Notes: a model not told the origin generated them from the letters alone. Shown: positions 36,339 through 45,963, numbered from the stretch's first letter. The stretch: DNA of 64,000 nt from Halodesulfovibrio sp. (GCF_025210605.1 NZ_JAOARI010000017.1:124001-188000); one strand, 5' to 3'. A program made the numbers and translations.

Positions 36339-37553
36339 ATGGCTAAGAAAGTTATTGTATTGGGTGGAGATGGTTTTTGCGGGTGGCCAACAGCGCTTCA
36401 CCTTTCGCGGCACGGGTATGAGATAGTAATTGTAGATAACCTGTCACGCCGCAAAATAGACGTTGATCTAGGAACAAACTCATTAACCCCGATAGCATCT
36501 ATTGAAACACGAATCGCTCGTTGGAAAAAAGAAACAGGCAAAGAAATTACATTTTATAATTTCGATATCGCCGAAGAATATCACCAACTGTATTCTCTTA
36601 TTTCTTCTTTTCAGCCTGACAGCATCATTCACTTTGCAGAACAACGCGCAGCCCCTTATTCAATGCGGGATGCTAAATGCAAGCGATACACAGTAAACAA
36701 CAACCTTCGAGCAACCCATAACGTACTATGCGCTATTGCTGAAAGTCAGCTTGATGTTCACCTCGTTCACCTAGGGACAATGGGAGTCTACGGGTACGAA
36801 ACCACAGGCATAACAATTCCAGAAGGATATTTGCCCGTAAAAGTAGCAAAAGATGACGGTACATTCGTGGACTTTGACATACTCTACCCTCCGGGGCCCG
36901 GCAGTGTGTATCATATGACAAAAACACAAGATGCTCTTTTCTTCTACTTCTATAACAAGAATAACGGAATTCGCATTACTGACCTGCATCAAGGAAATGT
37001 ATGGGGAACAACAACAGAAGAAACCAGACTCCACGAAGAGCTTATCAACCGCTTTGACTATGATGGAGATTACGGAACTGTTTTAAACCGTTTTTTGATG
37101 CAAAGTGCGGTTGGACACCCGTTAACTGTGTACGGCACAGGCGGGCAGACTCGACCTTTTATTCATATTCAGGACACCGTTAAATGTCTGAGGATTGCAA
37201 TAGAAAATCCTCCTGAACATGGTGAGCGAGTGAAAATTTTCAACCAGACTACCGAGACATATAACGTCCGAAACCTTGCAAAGAAAGTTTCTGAACTAAC
37301 CAACGCCAAAATTATGTACTTCCGCAATCCACGAGTTGAAGCCGCTGATAACGACTTTGTTGTCACACGGGAACAATTCCGAGCATTAGGTCTAGAACCG
37401 ACCACGCTCTCTGATGGATTACTGGTTGAAATTGCGGAAACAGCAGAAAAGTACAAGGAACGGTGCATAATGGATAAAATTATATGCACTTCGCTTTGGT
37501 CTCAAGACCAGGAAGTTGATGCTGTAGGAAGTGAGCTTCCGGTGAGTGCATAA
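36339..37553 (+). CDS. sqdB: UDP-sulfoquinovose synthase (SQD1-type)
   Basis: This 404-residue short-chain dehydrogenase/epimerase family enzyme matches SQD1/SqdB, which makes UDP-sulfoquinovose from UDP-glucose and sulfite. The NAD-binding motif is GGDGFCG (9-15). The catalytic residues are visible as T147 in GTMGVYG and Y191-x3-K195 in YHMTKTQD. The long insert after about residue 40 (SLTPIASIETRIARW) and QRAAPYSM are characteristic of SQD1 rather than other epimerases. The sulfolipid glycosyltransferase is not in the window, so the product could feed either sulfolipid or a sulfonated surface glycan. A weak site (CAGGAGC) precedes the ATG. Sulfite is an intermediate of sulfate reduction, so substrate supply fits the organism. 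Confidence 0.9.
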   Translation: MAKKVIVLGGDGFCGWPTALHLSRHGYEIVIVDNLSRRKIDVDLGTNSLTPIASIETRIARWKKETGKEITFYNFDIAEEYHQLYSLISSFQPDSIIHFAEQRAAPYSMRDAKCKRYTVNNNLRATHNVLCAIAESQLDVHLVHLGTMGVYGYETTGITIPEGYLPVKVAKDDGTFVDFDILYPPGPGSVYHMTKTQDALFFYFYNKNNGIRITDLHQGNVWGTTTEETRLHEELINRFDYDGDYGTVLNRFLMQSAVGHPLTVYGTGGQTRPFIHIQDTVKCLRIAIENPPEHGERVKIFNQTTETYNVRNLAKKVSELTNAKIMYFRNPRVEAADNDFVVTREQFRALGLEPTTLSDGLLVEIAETAEKYKERCIMDKIICTSLWSQDQEVDAVGSELPVSA

Positions 37554-37604
37554 CCGTCATCATTTCGATGCCATACACAAAAAATTCCATGAAATAAAAA
37601 ATGA

Positions 37605-37653
37605 GCTTCAAGATATTCAATCGAAAAAGATTCTGCTCTGAATATCTTGAAGC
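37605..37653. terminator. Probable terminator after the sulfoquinovose synthase gene
   Basis: A perfect 15-bp stem (37605-37619 with 37639-37653) with a 19-nt loop and only a short T-rich tail. It lies 51 nt after the stop codon. Confidence 0.55.
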
Positions 37654-37797
37654 ACATATTCTTTAAAAGCCAAACACCGTAATTCATCAAGGCTTAGCCG
37701 TCGCATACTGTTGCCTACTACGCCAGCTTCCTAACAGCTTATAGAGGAAGGAGCGGTCAATACGTCAGCAGTACGTAACACAACATCTGTTTACGGC

Positions 37798-37895
37798 TCA
37801 AAAACAAAAAAGCTCTTACACTTTCGTGTAAGAGCTTAAATTGCTTGGCGTCCCCAAGGGGATTTGAACCCCTGTCGCCTGCGTGAAAGGCAGGT
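37798..37895 (-). repeat. Left 98-bp direct repeat (displaced 3' end of tRNA-Glu plus its terminator)
   Basis: This segment repeats 39188-39285 with only four differences, all in the loop of the terminator hairpin (37822-37825, TTTC against AAAA). It holds the last 50 nt of tRNA-Glu including CCA (37846-37895) and the downstream hairpin (37801-37837), but no 5' half. This is the expected displaced attachment site left when an element integrates into a tRNA gene. Confidence 0.9.
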
Positions 37896-38170
37896 AACAC
37901 TATAAATCTAGCGCCTATCCTACATTTAGCGCGAAGATTACTTTATTCTGTATCGTTTTATAATCATTAGAATCGATGAATATTCCCAGCTGTTAGCCGA
38001 AGTTTAACACATAACACTACGCCATATAGGGCAAACACTTAAAAAGCATGTCCATTAAATAGTAGCTAAACTCAGAAACTTAAAAAAACATAACGCATCT
38101 TGTCTGTGTATATTTACTTATACATCCTGTTTTTGTAATTTGTAAAAAATTTTAACATGTCGGAGTTATA

Positions 38171-39004
38171 ATGAATACAATGACTATTAGCGATATTGGC
38201 GAATTAAAGCGGGCAAAAATGATATTAGAGAATCCTGGCTTCGCAATGAAGGCTATAAACTATTTAGGGATGCCAATTGAAAAAGGGCTAGAGGCATTAC
38301 CCAAAAAAGTAATGGATACCGTGCAGGTTGGATTAGAGAAAGCAGCCGATGCAGCTCTATTTTCGATGAAAGATTTACAAGGAGAATCAAAGTCAAACTA
38401 TGTCCATAAAGCAGCGGTAGCGACAACAGGCGCTGTAGGAGGTTTTTTGGGTATTGAAGCTCTAGTTGTTGAATTACCAATATCTACTACTATTATGCTC
38501 CGCTCAATTGCAGACATCGCTCGTAGCCATGGAGAATCTCTTGCTGATATTGAAGTTAAGTTTGAATGTCTCAAAGTCTTTGCCCTAGGTGGGCGATCTG
38601 CAAGTGATGATGCTGCTGAATCTTCGTATTGGACTATTCGCAATGCATTAGGAAAAGTTGTAAGTGAAGCTACTGCAGAAGTGGCATCACGAGTTGCAGC
38701 AGCAGATGCCGCAAGTGCTGCTGCATCTAAAGCAGTTAATGAAGCGGCAGAGCAAGTTGCTAGCAAAAATAGTAGTTCTGTTTTGGTAAAATTAATTGAG
38801 TCTATTACTGAGCGGTATGGAATAAGTGTTAGTGAAAAAGTATTAGCTCAAGCAGTACCGGTTGTAGGAGCTTTAGGCGGAGCTGCAATTAATACAATGT
38901 TTATAGATCATTTTCAGGATATGGCAGAAGGGCATTTTATAGTGCGAAAACTTGAGCGAACTTATGGCTCCGAAATTGTTCGCGAGACATATCGCGCATT
39001 ATAA
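38171..39004 (+). CDS. EcsC-family protein, cargo of the tRNA-Glu island
   Basis: This 277-residue protein matches the EcsC family, seen in VHKAAVATTGAVGGFLG, the following ALVVELPISTTIMLRSIADI stretch and the closing GALGGAAINTMFIDHFQ region. It has two or three weakly hydrophobic segments and an Ala/Ser/Glu-rich coiled central part (about 155-200). EcsC is named from a Bacillus ABC transporter operon; its biochemical role is not established. CGGAG before the ATG is a good site. It is the only gene between the direct repeats, with its own hairpin terminator. Its base use differs from the neighbouring housekeeping genes, which supports transfer. Confidence 0.82.
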   Translation: MNTMTISDIGELKRAKMILENPGFAMKAINYLGMPIEKGLEALPKKVMDTVQVGLEKAADAALFSMKDLQGESKSNYVHKAAVATTGAVGGFLGIEALVVELPISTTIMLRSIADIARSHGESLADIEVKFECLKVFALGGRSASDDAAESSYWTIRNALGKVVSEATAEVASRVAAADAASAAASKAVNEAAEQVASKNSSSVLVKLIESITERYGISVSEKVLAQAVPVVGALGGAAINTMFIDHFQDMAEGHFIVRKLERTYGSEIVRETYRAL

Positions 39005-39049
39005 CACTGATTCACTTATTGATTATGTTCGTTTTGTTATAATTGCCTA

Positions 39050-39082
39050 CAGAGTCTCTCTTAGAGGCTCTGTCTTGTTTTT
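39050..39082 (+). terminator. Terminator of the EcsC-family gene
   Basis: A 10-bp stem with one G-U pair (39050-39059 with 39063-39072), a 3-nt loop and a T-rich tail. Confidence 0.75.
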
Positions 39083-39187
39083 TAACGTGGAATATACAAA
39101 AAGATGCCAATAGAGCGATCCAGAAGATATGTTCAGAGTAGAAATTTAATGGCAAAATTATTACCCAGCGATGTTACCCAAAAGGAT

Positions 39188-39285
39188 ATCAAAAACAAAA
39201 AAGCTCTTACACAAAAGTGTAAGAGCTTAAATTGCTTGGCGTCCCCAAGGGGATTTGAACCCCTGTCGCCTGCGTGAAAGGCAGG
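39188..39285 (-). repeat. Right 98-bp direct repeat (3' part of intact tRNA-Glu plus terminator)
   Basis: Second copy of the repeat at 37798-37895. Here the tRNA 3' part is continuous with its 5' half. The four differing bases lie in the terminator loop (39212-39215). Confidence 0.9.
39191..39227 (-). terminator. Terminator of tRNA-Glu
   Basis: A perfect 12-bp stem (39216-39227 with 39200-39211) with a 4-nt loop and a T-run on the minus strand. Confidence 0.85.
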
Positions 39286-39313
39286 TGTCCTGGGCCAGGC
39301 TAGACGATGGGGA
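39236..39313 (-). tRNA. tRNA-Glu (anticodon TTC)
   Basis: A complete cloverleaf of 78 nt with an encoded CCA end. The acceptor stem is GTCCCCA paired with TGGGGAC, the anticodon stem CCTGC/GCAGG carries loop CTTTCAC (anticodon UUC), and the T arm contains GGTTCAAATCC. An intrinsic terminator follows, and a TTGACA box lies upstream. Its anticodon arm is the attachment site of the adjacent mini-island. Confidence 0.97.
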
Positions 39314-39346
39314 CGCTTGAGTGCTTCGTGAGTTCCCTCACGTGCG

Positions 39347-39381
39347 AAAACGTATTTATGGAAAACAGTGCTGACTGTCAA
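39347..39381 (-). promoter_or_regulatory. Probable sigma70 promoter of tRNA-Glu
   Basis: On the minus strand a consensus TTGACA (complement of about 39376-39381) is followed after 17 bases by TAAATA. It lies about 35 bp upstream of the tRNA 5' end. The -35 is perfect and the -10 weak. Confidence 0.5.
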
Positions 39382-39803
39382 ACCATTTTTTTGTTTTTTT
39401 GCATTTAATTTTCACCACAAATGACCACTTACAACACTTACCTTTTAAAAACAAAATATTAGGTTCAAAAAAGATAATTTTAAAAAAATAAATTTGACTC
39501 TCAAAATACAAGCATTAGTGTTTGCAGGCGAAAGACTTAGTGAGTATCATTTGCTGTCGAAGACAATCGACACCGTCTTACTTACCAGAAGGCGGTCACG
39601 TTGTGCCATGCAAAGCATCAGAATGTTCAAGAACTCAACATCCTTCACCGGATAACCGTATTTTTTTCTACAACGCAACGCCGCGCTTGCGAAGTTTTCA
39701 CCATACAGCTAGAGGCTGATGACACGGCAGCATTTTTCCTGCATAAATTTAATGATACTTCCCTGCTGTCATTACAACAACCCGAACCACCTATCTATAT
39801 TAT
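39382..39803. other. Intergenic region before polA
   Basis: AT-rich at its left end, with no gene or strong hairpin that I can support. It should contain the polA promoter. No clear ribosome binding site is seen before the polA ATG. Confidence 0.4.
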
Positions 39804-42443
39804 ATGTCTTTACAAGAACGCCTTGGTCTCACATCACCACCAGTCTATCTTATTGACGGCTCTGCATTTATTTTTCGTGCATTTTACGCAATGCAGCATC
39901 TTAAACGTGCGGATGGTTTTCCAACCAACGCCCTGTTTATTGTTTCCCGTATCTTAATGAAGATGCTGCGGGATGAGTCTCCGGAATATATCACCTTTGT
40001 TCTCGATGGACGTGGTAAGAACTTCCGTCATGAACTTTACAACGATTACAAAGCAAACCGCTCTGCAACTCCAGAAGATTTGATTCTTCAATTTGAGCCT
40101 ATCAAAGAAATGGTGCGCCATCTTGGCATTCACCTCATCATTTCTGAAGGTTGCGAAGCTGACGACTGCATTGCAGCGCTGTCGGAGCGACTCAAGAAAG
40201 ATCATCCTGTTGTTATTGTCGGAGCTGATAAAGACTTGAAACAGTGCCTCGACACCAACGTATTCCTCTGGGATCCGGGTGCAAAACAGGAAAAGCTCAC
40301 CAGTCTTGAAGATTTCACAGAAGAAACAAATCTTCTCCCAAGCCAATGGGCGGACTATCAAGCAATTATCGGTGACTCTTCAGATAACATTCCGGGTGTG
40401 CCGGGCATTGGTCCTAAAACAGCAGACAAAATTTTTGCTCAGTTTAAGACATTAGAAGAAATCCGCGACGGCTTTGATGAATTAAAGCCAAACCTGCAAA
40501 AGAAATTTGCTGACCATCTTGAGAACATGTTCACTTTCCGTAAGCTTACTACGCTGGGAACAACCTCATGCGACAACGAACAACTTGCAGATTTCAAGTG
40601 GAAGCCAATTGCCCGCGAAGAAGTACTCGATTTCGTCAAAGAATATGAATTGCGCGCACTGGTGCGTGAAGTAAACTCGCTCTCAAATGCAGACACTCCT
40701 GCACCGGAAGCAAAAAAGAAAAAAGTTGCAACAGACCAGCTTGGTCTTTTCGGTGGTGGAGAAAAAACAACACCAGACGAGCCGGATGCACGCCCTGCTA
40801 TGTCTGCTAATGATGTCACCGGACTCACCTCCTGCACAGACAAGCGGGTAGCGGTACTGCTTGCCGATCAGACCGAAAGCAATTCCGTTCTGGTTGCTGT
40901 TGATCAGACAGAATTTCTCTACGCTGGCAAAATGGATGAACTGGCAACATTCTGCGCGAATGCAAAGCAGATCATCACACCGGATGCCAAAGCTCTTTTC
41001 CATCAGCATGAAGGATGGTCTTCCATTGACCCGAACAAATTGCTTGATCTAGGACTTATGGCATATCTGCTGAATCCAGAAGACCGTGATTACTCATGGA
41101 AAAAACTCTCACGCAAAGCTGATGAGCTGGAGATTTCCCGTAAAAACGGTGGACTCCTTGCACTTGCCATTGCTGAAGAGTTGGAACGCAGCCTTGATGG
41201 TGGACACTTGCGCCCTCTCATGCTGGATATTGAACTGCCTCTCGTAGGCGTTCTGACTGAGATGGAAGAAGCAGGTATCTGCATTGATCGCGAAGCGTTC
41301 ACAGAATTTCTTAAGGAAGTGCAAGCAGACCTCGACAATCTGACGCGTTCCATCTACGACATCGCGGGCAAGCCGTTTAATATTCGTTCTGCACAGCAGC
41401 TCGGCAAAGTGCTATTTGAAGACTTAGGGCTGGCATCCAAAACAAAAACAAGTGGCGGACAAGCTTCCACGTCACAAGCTGTGCTGGAAAAACTAGCTGG
41501 TGAGCACAAAATTATCGACCTTATTCTGGAATACAGAAAGCTCGAAAAACTCCGCTCAACCTACCTTGAGCCGCTTCCGAAACTTGCTGATGCTCATGAC
41601 CGTATTCACACTACGTTCAATCAGCTGGCAACTGCGACAGGTCGTTTATCTTCCAGCAATCCGAACTTGCAAAACATTCCAGTACGCGGAGATTTCGGTA
41701 CACGCATGCGTAGCTGTTTTGTTGCAGCAGAGGGCAAAAAACTTGTGTCTGCTGACTACTCGCAGGTTGAACTGCGCGTACTTGCGCATTGCTCACAAGA
41801 CCCGACACTGCTTACTGCATTCCAGCAGGACAAAGATATTCACAGCTCAACAGCTGCGCTGCTCTTTGAATCAACTGTAGAAGAAGTAACATCAGATCAG
41901 CGACGCGATGCCAAGACCATCAACTTTGGACTGATCTACGGCATGGGGCCGCAGAAGCTGGCGGGAGAACTCAAAATTTCTTTGAAGGAAGCTAAAGAGT
42001 TTATCGCCCGTTACTTTGAAAAGCTCCAGCATCTCAAAGAGTTTTACGACAAAGTAGAAGAAGATACCAAGCAGCATGGCTACGTCGCAACGCTTGCCGG
42101 TCGCCGCAGATACCTTCCGGAAATCACATCCGGTAACAATATGCTGCAATCACAAGCACGCAGACAGGCTATCAACACTGTCATTCAGGGAAGTGCAGCG
42201 GATATCATCAAAATAGCGATGATTAAAACCGCACATGATGAGCAGTTAAAACAACTGGGTGCACAGCTTATTCTGCAAATTCACGATGAATTGGTACTTG
42301 AAGTACCCGAACAAAATGCAAAAGCTGCTGCTGAACGTCTTCAGGAAATTATGTCCAACGTTGCCCCTGACGGTAAAACCTTGATGGAAGTTCCACTCAA
42401 GGTTGACGCCGGAATCGGTGACCGATGGAACGAAGCACACTAA
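39804..42443 (+). CDS. polA: DNA polymerase I
   Basis: This 879-residue protein fills repair and Okazaki-fragment gaps. The N-terminal 5'-3' exonuclease (about 1-290) has VYLIDGSAFIFRAFYA, CEADDCIAAL, VGADKDLKQ and GDSSDNIPGVPGIGPKTA. The polymerase domain (about 480-879) has motif A VSADYSQVELRVLAH, motif B RRDAKTINFGLIYGMG and motif C LQIHDELVLEV. The central 3'-5' exonuclease fold (about 330-470) has lost its catalytic acids: where proofreading enzymes have D-x-E, it reads VAVLLADQ. It should therefore lack proofreading. It is followed by the RlmI-type methyltransferase after 96 nt, possibly in the same transcript. Confidence 0.95.
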   Translation: MSLQERLGLTSPPVYLIDGSAFIFRAFYAMQHLKRADGFPTNALFIVSRILMKMLRDESPEYITFVLDGRGKNFRHELYNDYKANRSATPEDLILQFEPIKEMVRHLGIHLIISEGCEADDCIAALSERLKKDHPVVIVGADKDLKQCLDTNVFLWDPGAKQEKLTSLEDFTEETNLLPSQWADYQAIIGDSSDNIPGVPGIGPKTADKIFAQFKTLEEIRDGFDELKPNLQKKFADHLENMFTFRKLTTLGTTSCDNEQLADFKWKPIAREEVLDFVKEYELRALVREVNSLSNADTPAPEAKKKKVATDQLGLFGGGEKTTPDEPDARPAMSANDVTGLTSCTDKRVAVLLADQTESNSVLVAVDQTEFLYAGKMDELATFCANAKQIITPDAKALFHQHEGWSSIDPNKLLDLGLMAYLLNPEDRDYSWKKLSRKADELEISRKNGGLLALAIAEELERSLDGGHLRPLMLDIELPLVGVLTEMEEAGICIDREAFTEFLKEVQADLDNLTRSIYDIAGKPFNIRSAQQLGKVLFEDLGLASKTKTSGGQASTSQAVLEKLAGEHKIIDLILEYRKLEKLRSTYLEPLPKLADAHDRIHTTFNQLATATGRLSSSNPNLQNIPVRGDFGTRMRSCFVAAEGKKLVSADYSQVELRVLAHCSQDPTLLTAFQQDKDIHSSTAALLFESTVEEVTSDQRRDAKTINFGLIYGMGPQKLAGELKISLKEAKEFIARYFEKLQHLKEFYDKVEEDTKQHGYVATLAGRRRYLPEITSGNNMLQSQARRQAINTVIQGSAADIIKIAMIKTAHDEQLKQLGAQLILQIHDELVLEVPEQNAKAAAERLQEIMSNVAPDGKTLMEVPLKVDAGIGDRWNEAH

Positions 42444-42539
42444 TATTTTTCCCTTTGGGAGTATGCACCGCATACCTTTTCGGGGCGCGCAAGCGAACCC
42501 AAACATAACCGTACGGTTTACAGGAAACCGATAGAACAG

Positions 42540-43727
42540 ATGAAACAATTAATTCTCAAAAAAGGTGAAGACCGTCGTATCCGCCTCGGTCACCTCTGGA
42601 TTTTCAGTAACGAAGTAGACACGAAAAAAAGCCCGCTTAAAGAATTTGAACCGGGTGAAAGCGCAGTAGTTGTAAACGCTCAAGGGCGTCCTATCGGCTC
42701 TGCATACGTGAATCCGAACTCTCTCATTTGCGCTCGTATGATAAGCAATCGTCCTCATGAAGGATTGACTGAATCATTACTCGACAAGCGTATTTCACAA
42801 GCGCTTACCCTGCGTGAATCCATGTTCGACAAGCCATTCTACCGTATGGTTTTCGCAGAAGGAGACTTCCTCCCTGGTCTGGTAATTGACCGTTACGACG
42901 ATCTTCTCGTCGCACAGCTTACCACTGCTGGCATGGAAAAAATGAAAGATCAGATCACATCTGTTCTCTGTGATATCCTGCACCCTAAAGCAATTCTTTT
43001 CCGCAACGATTCTGCTAACCGCCCGCTCGAAGGTCTTGATCGTTATGTAGAGCAGGCAGTAGGCACAGTTCCGGCGAAAATTGCTCTCGAAGAAAACGGC
43101 GTTAAATTCGAAATCCCAATGATTGAAGGTCAAAAAACCGGATGGTTCTATGACCAGCGTACCAACCGTCGTGATTTTGCATCATTCTGCAATGGAAAGC
43201 GCGTACTGGATGCATTCTGCTACGCAGGCAGCTTCGGTTGTAACGCTGTAAAAGCTGGCGCAAAAGAAGTTACATTCCTTGATGCTTCTAAAATCGCTCT
43301 TGATGCAGCAGTGAATAACGCCAGCCTCAACGGTTCTCCTGATAAAGTAGATACCGTATACGGCGATGCGCTGGACACTCTGCAAGAACTCAAAGATTCC
43401 GGCGCGCAGTTTGACGTAATCTGCGTTGATCCGCCAGCATTCATCAAACGCAAAAAAGCCTTTAAAGAAGGACTTTCTGCATACCAGAGAGTAAACAAGC
43501 TCGCTATGGAGCTTGTTGTAGATGGCGGTATCGTCACAAGCTGTTCATGTTCACAGCATCTGAGTGCTCAAGACTTGAACCGTGTACTGCTTCACGCTGC
43601 ATCCAAGTCTAAAACACGCATCCAGACTCTCATTCAGGGTCATCAGGGTCCAGACCATCCGGTACACCCTGCAATGCCAGAAACCCACTACCTCAAAAGC
43701 TACACAGTCCGAGTATTCAAAAGCTAA
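42540..43727 (+). CDS. RlmI-type 23S rRNA (cytosine-C5) methyltransferase
   Basis: This 395-residue protein has an N-terminal PUA domain (about 1-85), an EEHEE linker, and a C-terminal Rossmann methyltransferase (about 180-395). SAM-binding and catalytic regions are VLDAFCYAGSFGCNAVKAGA and DVICVDPPAFIKRKKAF; a Cys pair near SCSCSQHL is typical of cytosine-C5 methyltransferases. The domain order and length match RlmI (YccW), which methylates 23S rRNA. The exact base cannot be read from the sequence. It ends at a strong hairpin terminator. Confidence 0.88.
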   Translation: MKQLILKKGEDRRIRLGHLWIFSNEVDTKKSPLKEFEPGESAVVVNAQGRPIGSAYVNPNSLICARMISNRPHEGLTESLLDKRISQALTLRESMFDKPFYRMVFAEGDFLPGLVIDRYDDLLVAQLTTAGMEKMKDQITSVLCDILHPKAILFRNDSANRPLEGLDRYVEQAVGTVPAKIALEENGVKFEIPMIEGQKTGWFYDQRTNRRDFASFCNGKRVLDAFCYAGSFGCNAVKAGAKEVTFLDASKIALDAAVNNASLNGSPDKVDTVYGDALDTLQELKDSGAQFDVICVDPPAFIKRKKAFKEGLSAYQRVNKLAMELVVDGGIVTSCSCSQHLSAQDLNRVLLHAASKSKTRIQTLIQGHQGPDHPVHPAMPETHYLKSYTVRVFKS

Positions 43728-43753
43728 CACTGCTACTCGAAACGCATACAGAT

Positions 43754-43796
43754 AAAAAGCTGGTGGAACATTGTTCCACCAGCTTTTTTTGTTTTT
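43754..43796 (+). terminator. Terminator of the RlmI-type gene
   Basis: A near-perfect palindrome (43754-43770 with 43772-43788) forming a stem of about 15 bp, followed by a T-run. Confidence 0.9.
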
Positions 43797-44180
43797 ATTG
43801 CATATAAGAAAGTATTACGTGTACTTTTCCGCGATGACTGCCCACCTCAAATTATGTTATGCCATCTTCAAAAAGCGCCAATCTACATTTTTTTTAATAC
43901 AGTAACACTTCACTATAAACAAAAAACACTACAAAATAAGTATACAAAACAAAAAAATATAATTTAATTACTAATGTTTTTTTATAACCAACCGTAAAGC
44001 ATAATACTAAGTCAGTAAAATGTTAAACACTGCGTATTTTTTACACTAAAACTTGAAGCACTACATCTTTCAATTTTTATTTTGTATTATACAATATTGT
44101 TAAATTTATTTTTAATGATATTTGTTCATGAATTACAATCTAAGTATGTCTTTAACCTTCATATAAAGCAGGAATCAGAT
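43797..44180. other. Very AT-rich region before the third chemoreceptor
   Basis: This stretch is dominated by A and T runs (43880-44080). It has no gene. I searched for the TAAA-N15-ACCGAGAA element found before the other two chemoreceptors and do not see it here. Confidence 0.45.
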
Positions 44181-45848
44181 ATGAAAAATAGTAAGCTCAA
44201 AATATTTTTTGCTTTTTCTATCTACATACTGGGCGCTCTACTGTTCACGTGTTATGAATACATCAGTGAAAAAGAGACACTACTCACTGCAACAGATCAA
44301 AAACTAAAAATAGCTGCATATTCAGTTCCCTCAATGTTGGGAACATCCTACCATGTTAATATTAGTCCACAAAAAGTAGATGAAGCAACATACATCAATT
44401 TAATAAAAGAACTTGATCGTGCAATTGAAAATACTGATGTGGATTTCACATACACCATGATCATCAAAAATGGGAAAGTGCTATATACAAGCAGTAATGC
44501 ATCCCCCATGAAGATAGCAAAAGACAATCATGATGAGTATTTATCAGAATATACCGATGCCAGCCAGCTCTTGAAACAGACGTTTCACAGCAATGAGCCT
44601 GCATTTGAAAATTTTCAAGATAGTGACGGCAATTTCCGCTCTGTATTCATTCCCTGCACAGCACCTGACGGAACCCGCTATATTACTGGTGCTGACATAA
44701 AAATGGACACCGTAAACGATCTACTTTTTGAAAAGTTACTCGCACAGATTGTTAAAGGCGTTGTCCTACTCCTACTTGTCTTCCCTATTCTCATGGCGTT
44801 CTGCTGCTTCTCCAAAGAAGAAAAAAAATACCTCCAACAAAAAGTCACCGAAGGGCTCGCAGAAATTACTGACCTCAATGAAAGGCTTCAGGAAAAAGTT
44901 GATGCAGCCAAACGTAATGAAAAAGAAGCACTAGAAGCAAAACAACACGCTGAAGAAGCTCAACGCCAATCCGAGCAAGCAGAAACAAGAACGAAACACA
45001 ACGTTGCAGCCACTCTGGAAGATTCTTCAAATCAAATATCAGCCATGAGTAATGAGCTTGTTATACAGGTTGAACACGTTGTGACCGGGGCGGAAACCCA
45101 ACGTTTACGAACAATAGAAACTGCCACCGCGATGGAACAAATGAACGCGTCGGTTCTAGACATTTCCAGTACCGCCTCTACCACTGCGACAAATGCTGAA
45201 CACGCTCTCAATGTTGCGGAATCTGGATTAACAACCATGCAGGAAGTTATCGGCTCTGTAGTTGAAATCACAAAACATGCTGAAGCAATGCGCGATGCTC
45301 TCGAACTATTGGGAAAAGAAGCGCAGGGTATCGGTATGGTAATTGATGTCATCAATGACATTGCAGACCAAACAAACTTACTAGCGTTGAACGCAGCAAT
45401 TGAAGCTGCCAGAGCAGGCGAAGCAGGGCGCGGCTTCTCTGTTGTCGCTGATGAAGTGCGCAAACTTGCAGAAAAAACTGTCGCAGCAACTAAAGAAGTT
45501 GAATTAGCAATCGGTTCCATCCAAAAGCTCACAAACAACAATGTGGCGCAAATGAATGAAGCAAAAGGGGTGGTAGGCTCCACGGCACAGCTAGCAGAAA
45601 AAGCTGGCGCAAATTTACGTGAACTTGTTCAACTTGTTGACGAAAGTTCAGGGAAAATTCGCCAAATCGCTACAGCAAGTGATGAACAATCTGAGGCAAG
45701 CGACCATATTAACAGAGCAATTGAAGAAATAAGTACTATTTCAAAACAGACTGCTGAAGAAGTTACACTTTCTACTCAGGCAATCAACCGAATTGCCGAG
45801 CAGGCTGGGCAGCTCAACACGCTGGTAGATTCATTGCGCACAGAATAA
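44181..45848 (+). CDS. Methyl-accepting chemotaxis protein, short type without clear HAMP
   Basis: This 555-residue inner-membrane receptor has a membrane segment at about 7-26, a smaller periplasmic sensor (about 27-185, probably a single Cache/PAS-like domain), a second membrane segment (about 190-212), then directly a coiled coil ([17 protein letters not shown] onwards) and the signalling domain with the [18 protein letters not shown] tip. A recognisable HAMP domain is absent, unlike the two receptors at 12.8-17.8 kb. ATG 44181 with AGGAATC upstream was chosen over an earlier in-frame start because the protein then begins at the membrane segment. The ligand is unknown. Confidence 0.88.
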   Translation: MKNSKLKIFFAFSIYILGALLFTCYEYISEKETLLTATDQKLKIAAYSVPSMLGTSYHVNISPQKVDEATYINLIKELDRAIENTDVDFTYTMIIKNGKVLYTSSNASPMKIAKDNHDEYLSEYTDASQLLKQTFHSNEPAFENFQDSDGNFRSVFIPCTAPDGTRYITGADIKMDTVNDLLFEKLLAQIVKGVVLLLLVFPILMAFCCFSKEEKKYLQQKVTEGLAEITDLNERLQEKVDAAKRNEKEALEAKQHAEEAQRQSEQAETRTKHNVAATLEDSSNQISAMSNELVIQVEHVVTGAETQRLRTIETATAMEQMNASVLDISSTASTTATNAEHALNVAESGLTTMQEVIGSVVEITKHAEAMRDALELLGKEAQGIGMVIDVINDIADQTNLLALNAAIEAARAGEAGRGFSVVADEVRKLAEKTVAATKEVELAIGSIQKLTNNNVAQMNEAKGVVGSTAQLAEKAGANLRELVQLVDESSGKIRQIATASDEQSEASDHINRAIEEISTISKQTAEEVTLSTQAINRIAEQAGQLNTLVDSLRTE

Positions 45849-45963
45849 ATTTTTACTCAAAAAATAAACGCCCGAGATGATGTCAGCAGCGTTGCTCCCA
45901 TACCCCTCCTCTCCTTACACAACAATGCGGCATCTCATTAAAGATTGAATACATCAATCTTAT

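Larger units (their letters stand above)
37896..39187. mobile_element. Minimal genomic island at tRNA-Glu, no integrase
   Basis: The DNA between two 98-bp copies of the 3' tRNA-Glu region is 1292 bp long (1390 bp with one repeat). It carries only the EcsC-family gene and about 270 and 180 bp of flanks. The intact tRNA is at the right end, and the displaced 3' fragment is at the left, the geometry of tyrosine-recombinase integration into the anticodon arm. There is no room for an integrase, so it is either a decayed element or one mobilised in trans. It appears more AT-rich than the flanking genes. Confidence 0.75.

Noticed and set aside
39150..39286. Short forward frame running into the tRNA-Glu repeat, perhaps an integrase remnant
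   Set aside because: Its only length comes from reading through the tRNA and terminator; no recombinase motif is present.
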